A stretch of 64,000 nucleotides of DNA from JACDAN01 sp963834825 (GTDB taxonomy: Bacteria; Actinomycetota; Thermoleophilia; Gaiellales; Gaiellaceae), in contig CAWICZ010000011.1 of the NCBI GenBank assembly GCA_963834825.1, forward strand, positions 26,360-90,359. Direction: 5' to 3'. The notes under the pieces were generated by a model. It saw nothing but the letters and a program-made list of their open reading frames with translations, had not been told where the DNA came from and made no database searches. Positions 64,000-64,000 of the stretch are shown here, in pieces. The number at the start of each line of letters is the position of its first letter. Position 1 is the first letter of the stretch. The position numbers were made by a program, and so were the translations under genes.

Positions 64000-64000
64000 G

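Overview
The window is GC-rich, densely coded DNA from a bacterium that I judge to be an actinomycete-grade (Actinomycetota) soil organism. A deep lineage such as Thermoleophilia is my best guess, but I cannot place it from sequence alone. Evidence: frequent GTG and TTG starts, many start codons placed 6-8 bases after a TANNNT-like -10 box (leaderless transcripts), a form I aerobic CO dehydrogenase, DUF5995, DUF6510, FIST, LtrA and NIPSNAP family proteins, and a large MalT-like LuxR regulator. I see no rRNA, tRNA, CRISPR array, insertion sequence or prophage.

Layout. 1-8.1 kb: aerobic CO dehydrogenase cluster (coxM end, coxS, coxL with the form I active-site motif, coxD, coxE, a small zinc-binding-like protein, a free-standing CoxL-like domain), then an opposing YceI-superoxide dismutase fusion, coxG and a zinc-ribbon protein. 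8.1-15.2 kb: an unknown protein, a methyltransferase and a DUF5995 protein both riddled with frameshifts, a FIST protein with a histidine kinase, a secreted glycosidase-like protein and a small metalloprotease. 15.3-24.2 kb: two-component system, membrane protein, MMPL exporter, membrane-anchored hydrolase, glycerophosphodiester phosphodiesterase, ankyrin protein. 24.2-29.5 kb: MocR regulator, NIPSNAP protein, sensor-like membrane protein, and a DUF6510 / FAD reductase / sulfite-oxidase-like set carrying a 98-bp tandem duplication.

29.5-44.8 kb is the most coherent block: a NitT/TauT-type ABC importer, benzoylformate decarboxylase, IclR regulator, aldehyde dehydrogenase, CoA-transferase, pcaH, pcaG, pcaB, pcaD, pcaC, a MetE-like methyltransferase and pobA. 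Together these would take 4-hydroxybenzoylformate through 4-hydroxybenzaldehyde, 4-hydroxybenzoate and protocatechuate to 3-oxoadipyl-CoA. Three copies of a GTTC-N7-GAAC palindrome stand in front of the importer, between mdlC and the regulator gene, and in front of the aldehyde dehydrogenase operon, which suggests one IclR regulon. From coA-transferase A to pobA nearly every junction is a 4-base start/stop overlap.

44.9-64 kb: primary sigma factor, TetR regulator with universal stress protein, a small-membrane-protein/ECF-sigma/zinc-finger set, a phosphatase, VOC protein, LtrA, a second glycosidase-like protein, an RDD membrane protein, a truncated AI-2E-family transporter, a LuxR-type ATPase regulator, a CMD-family protein, a frameshifted phospholipase D, a calcium-type P-type ATPase and a PPK2 kinase.

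Caution: I count about 20 single-base frameshifts in otherwise well-conserved genes. Seventeen are +1 insertions, several in short G or C runs, so sequence error is more likely than gene decay for most. A promoter-plus-hairpin element occurs twice (46.1 and 50.3 kb) with identical spacing and deserves a genome-wide search.
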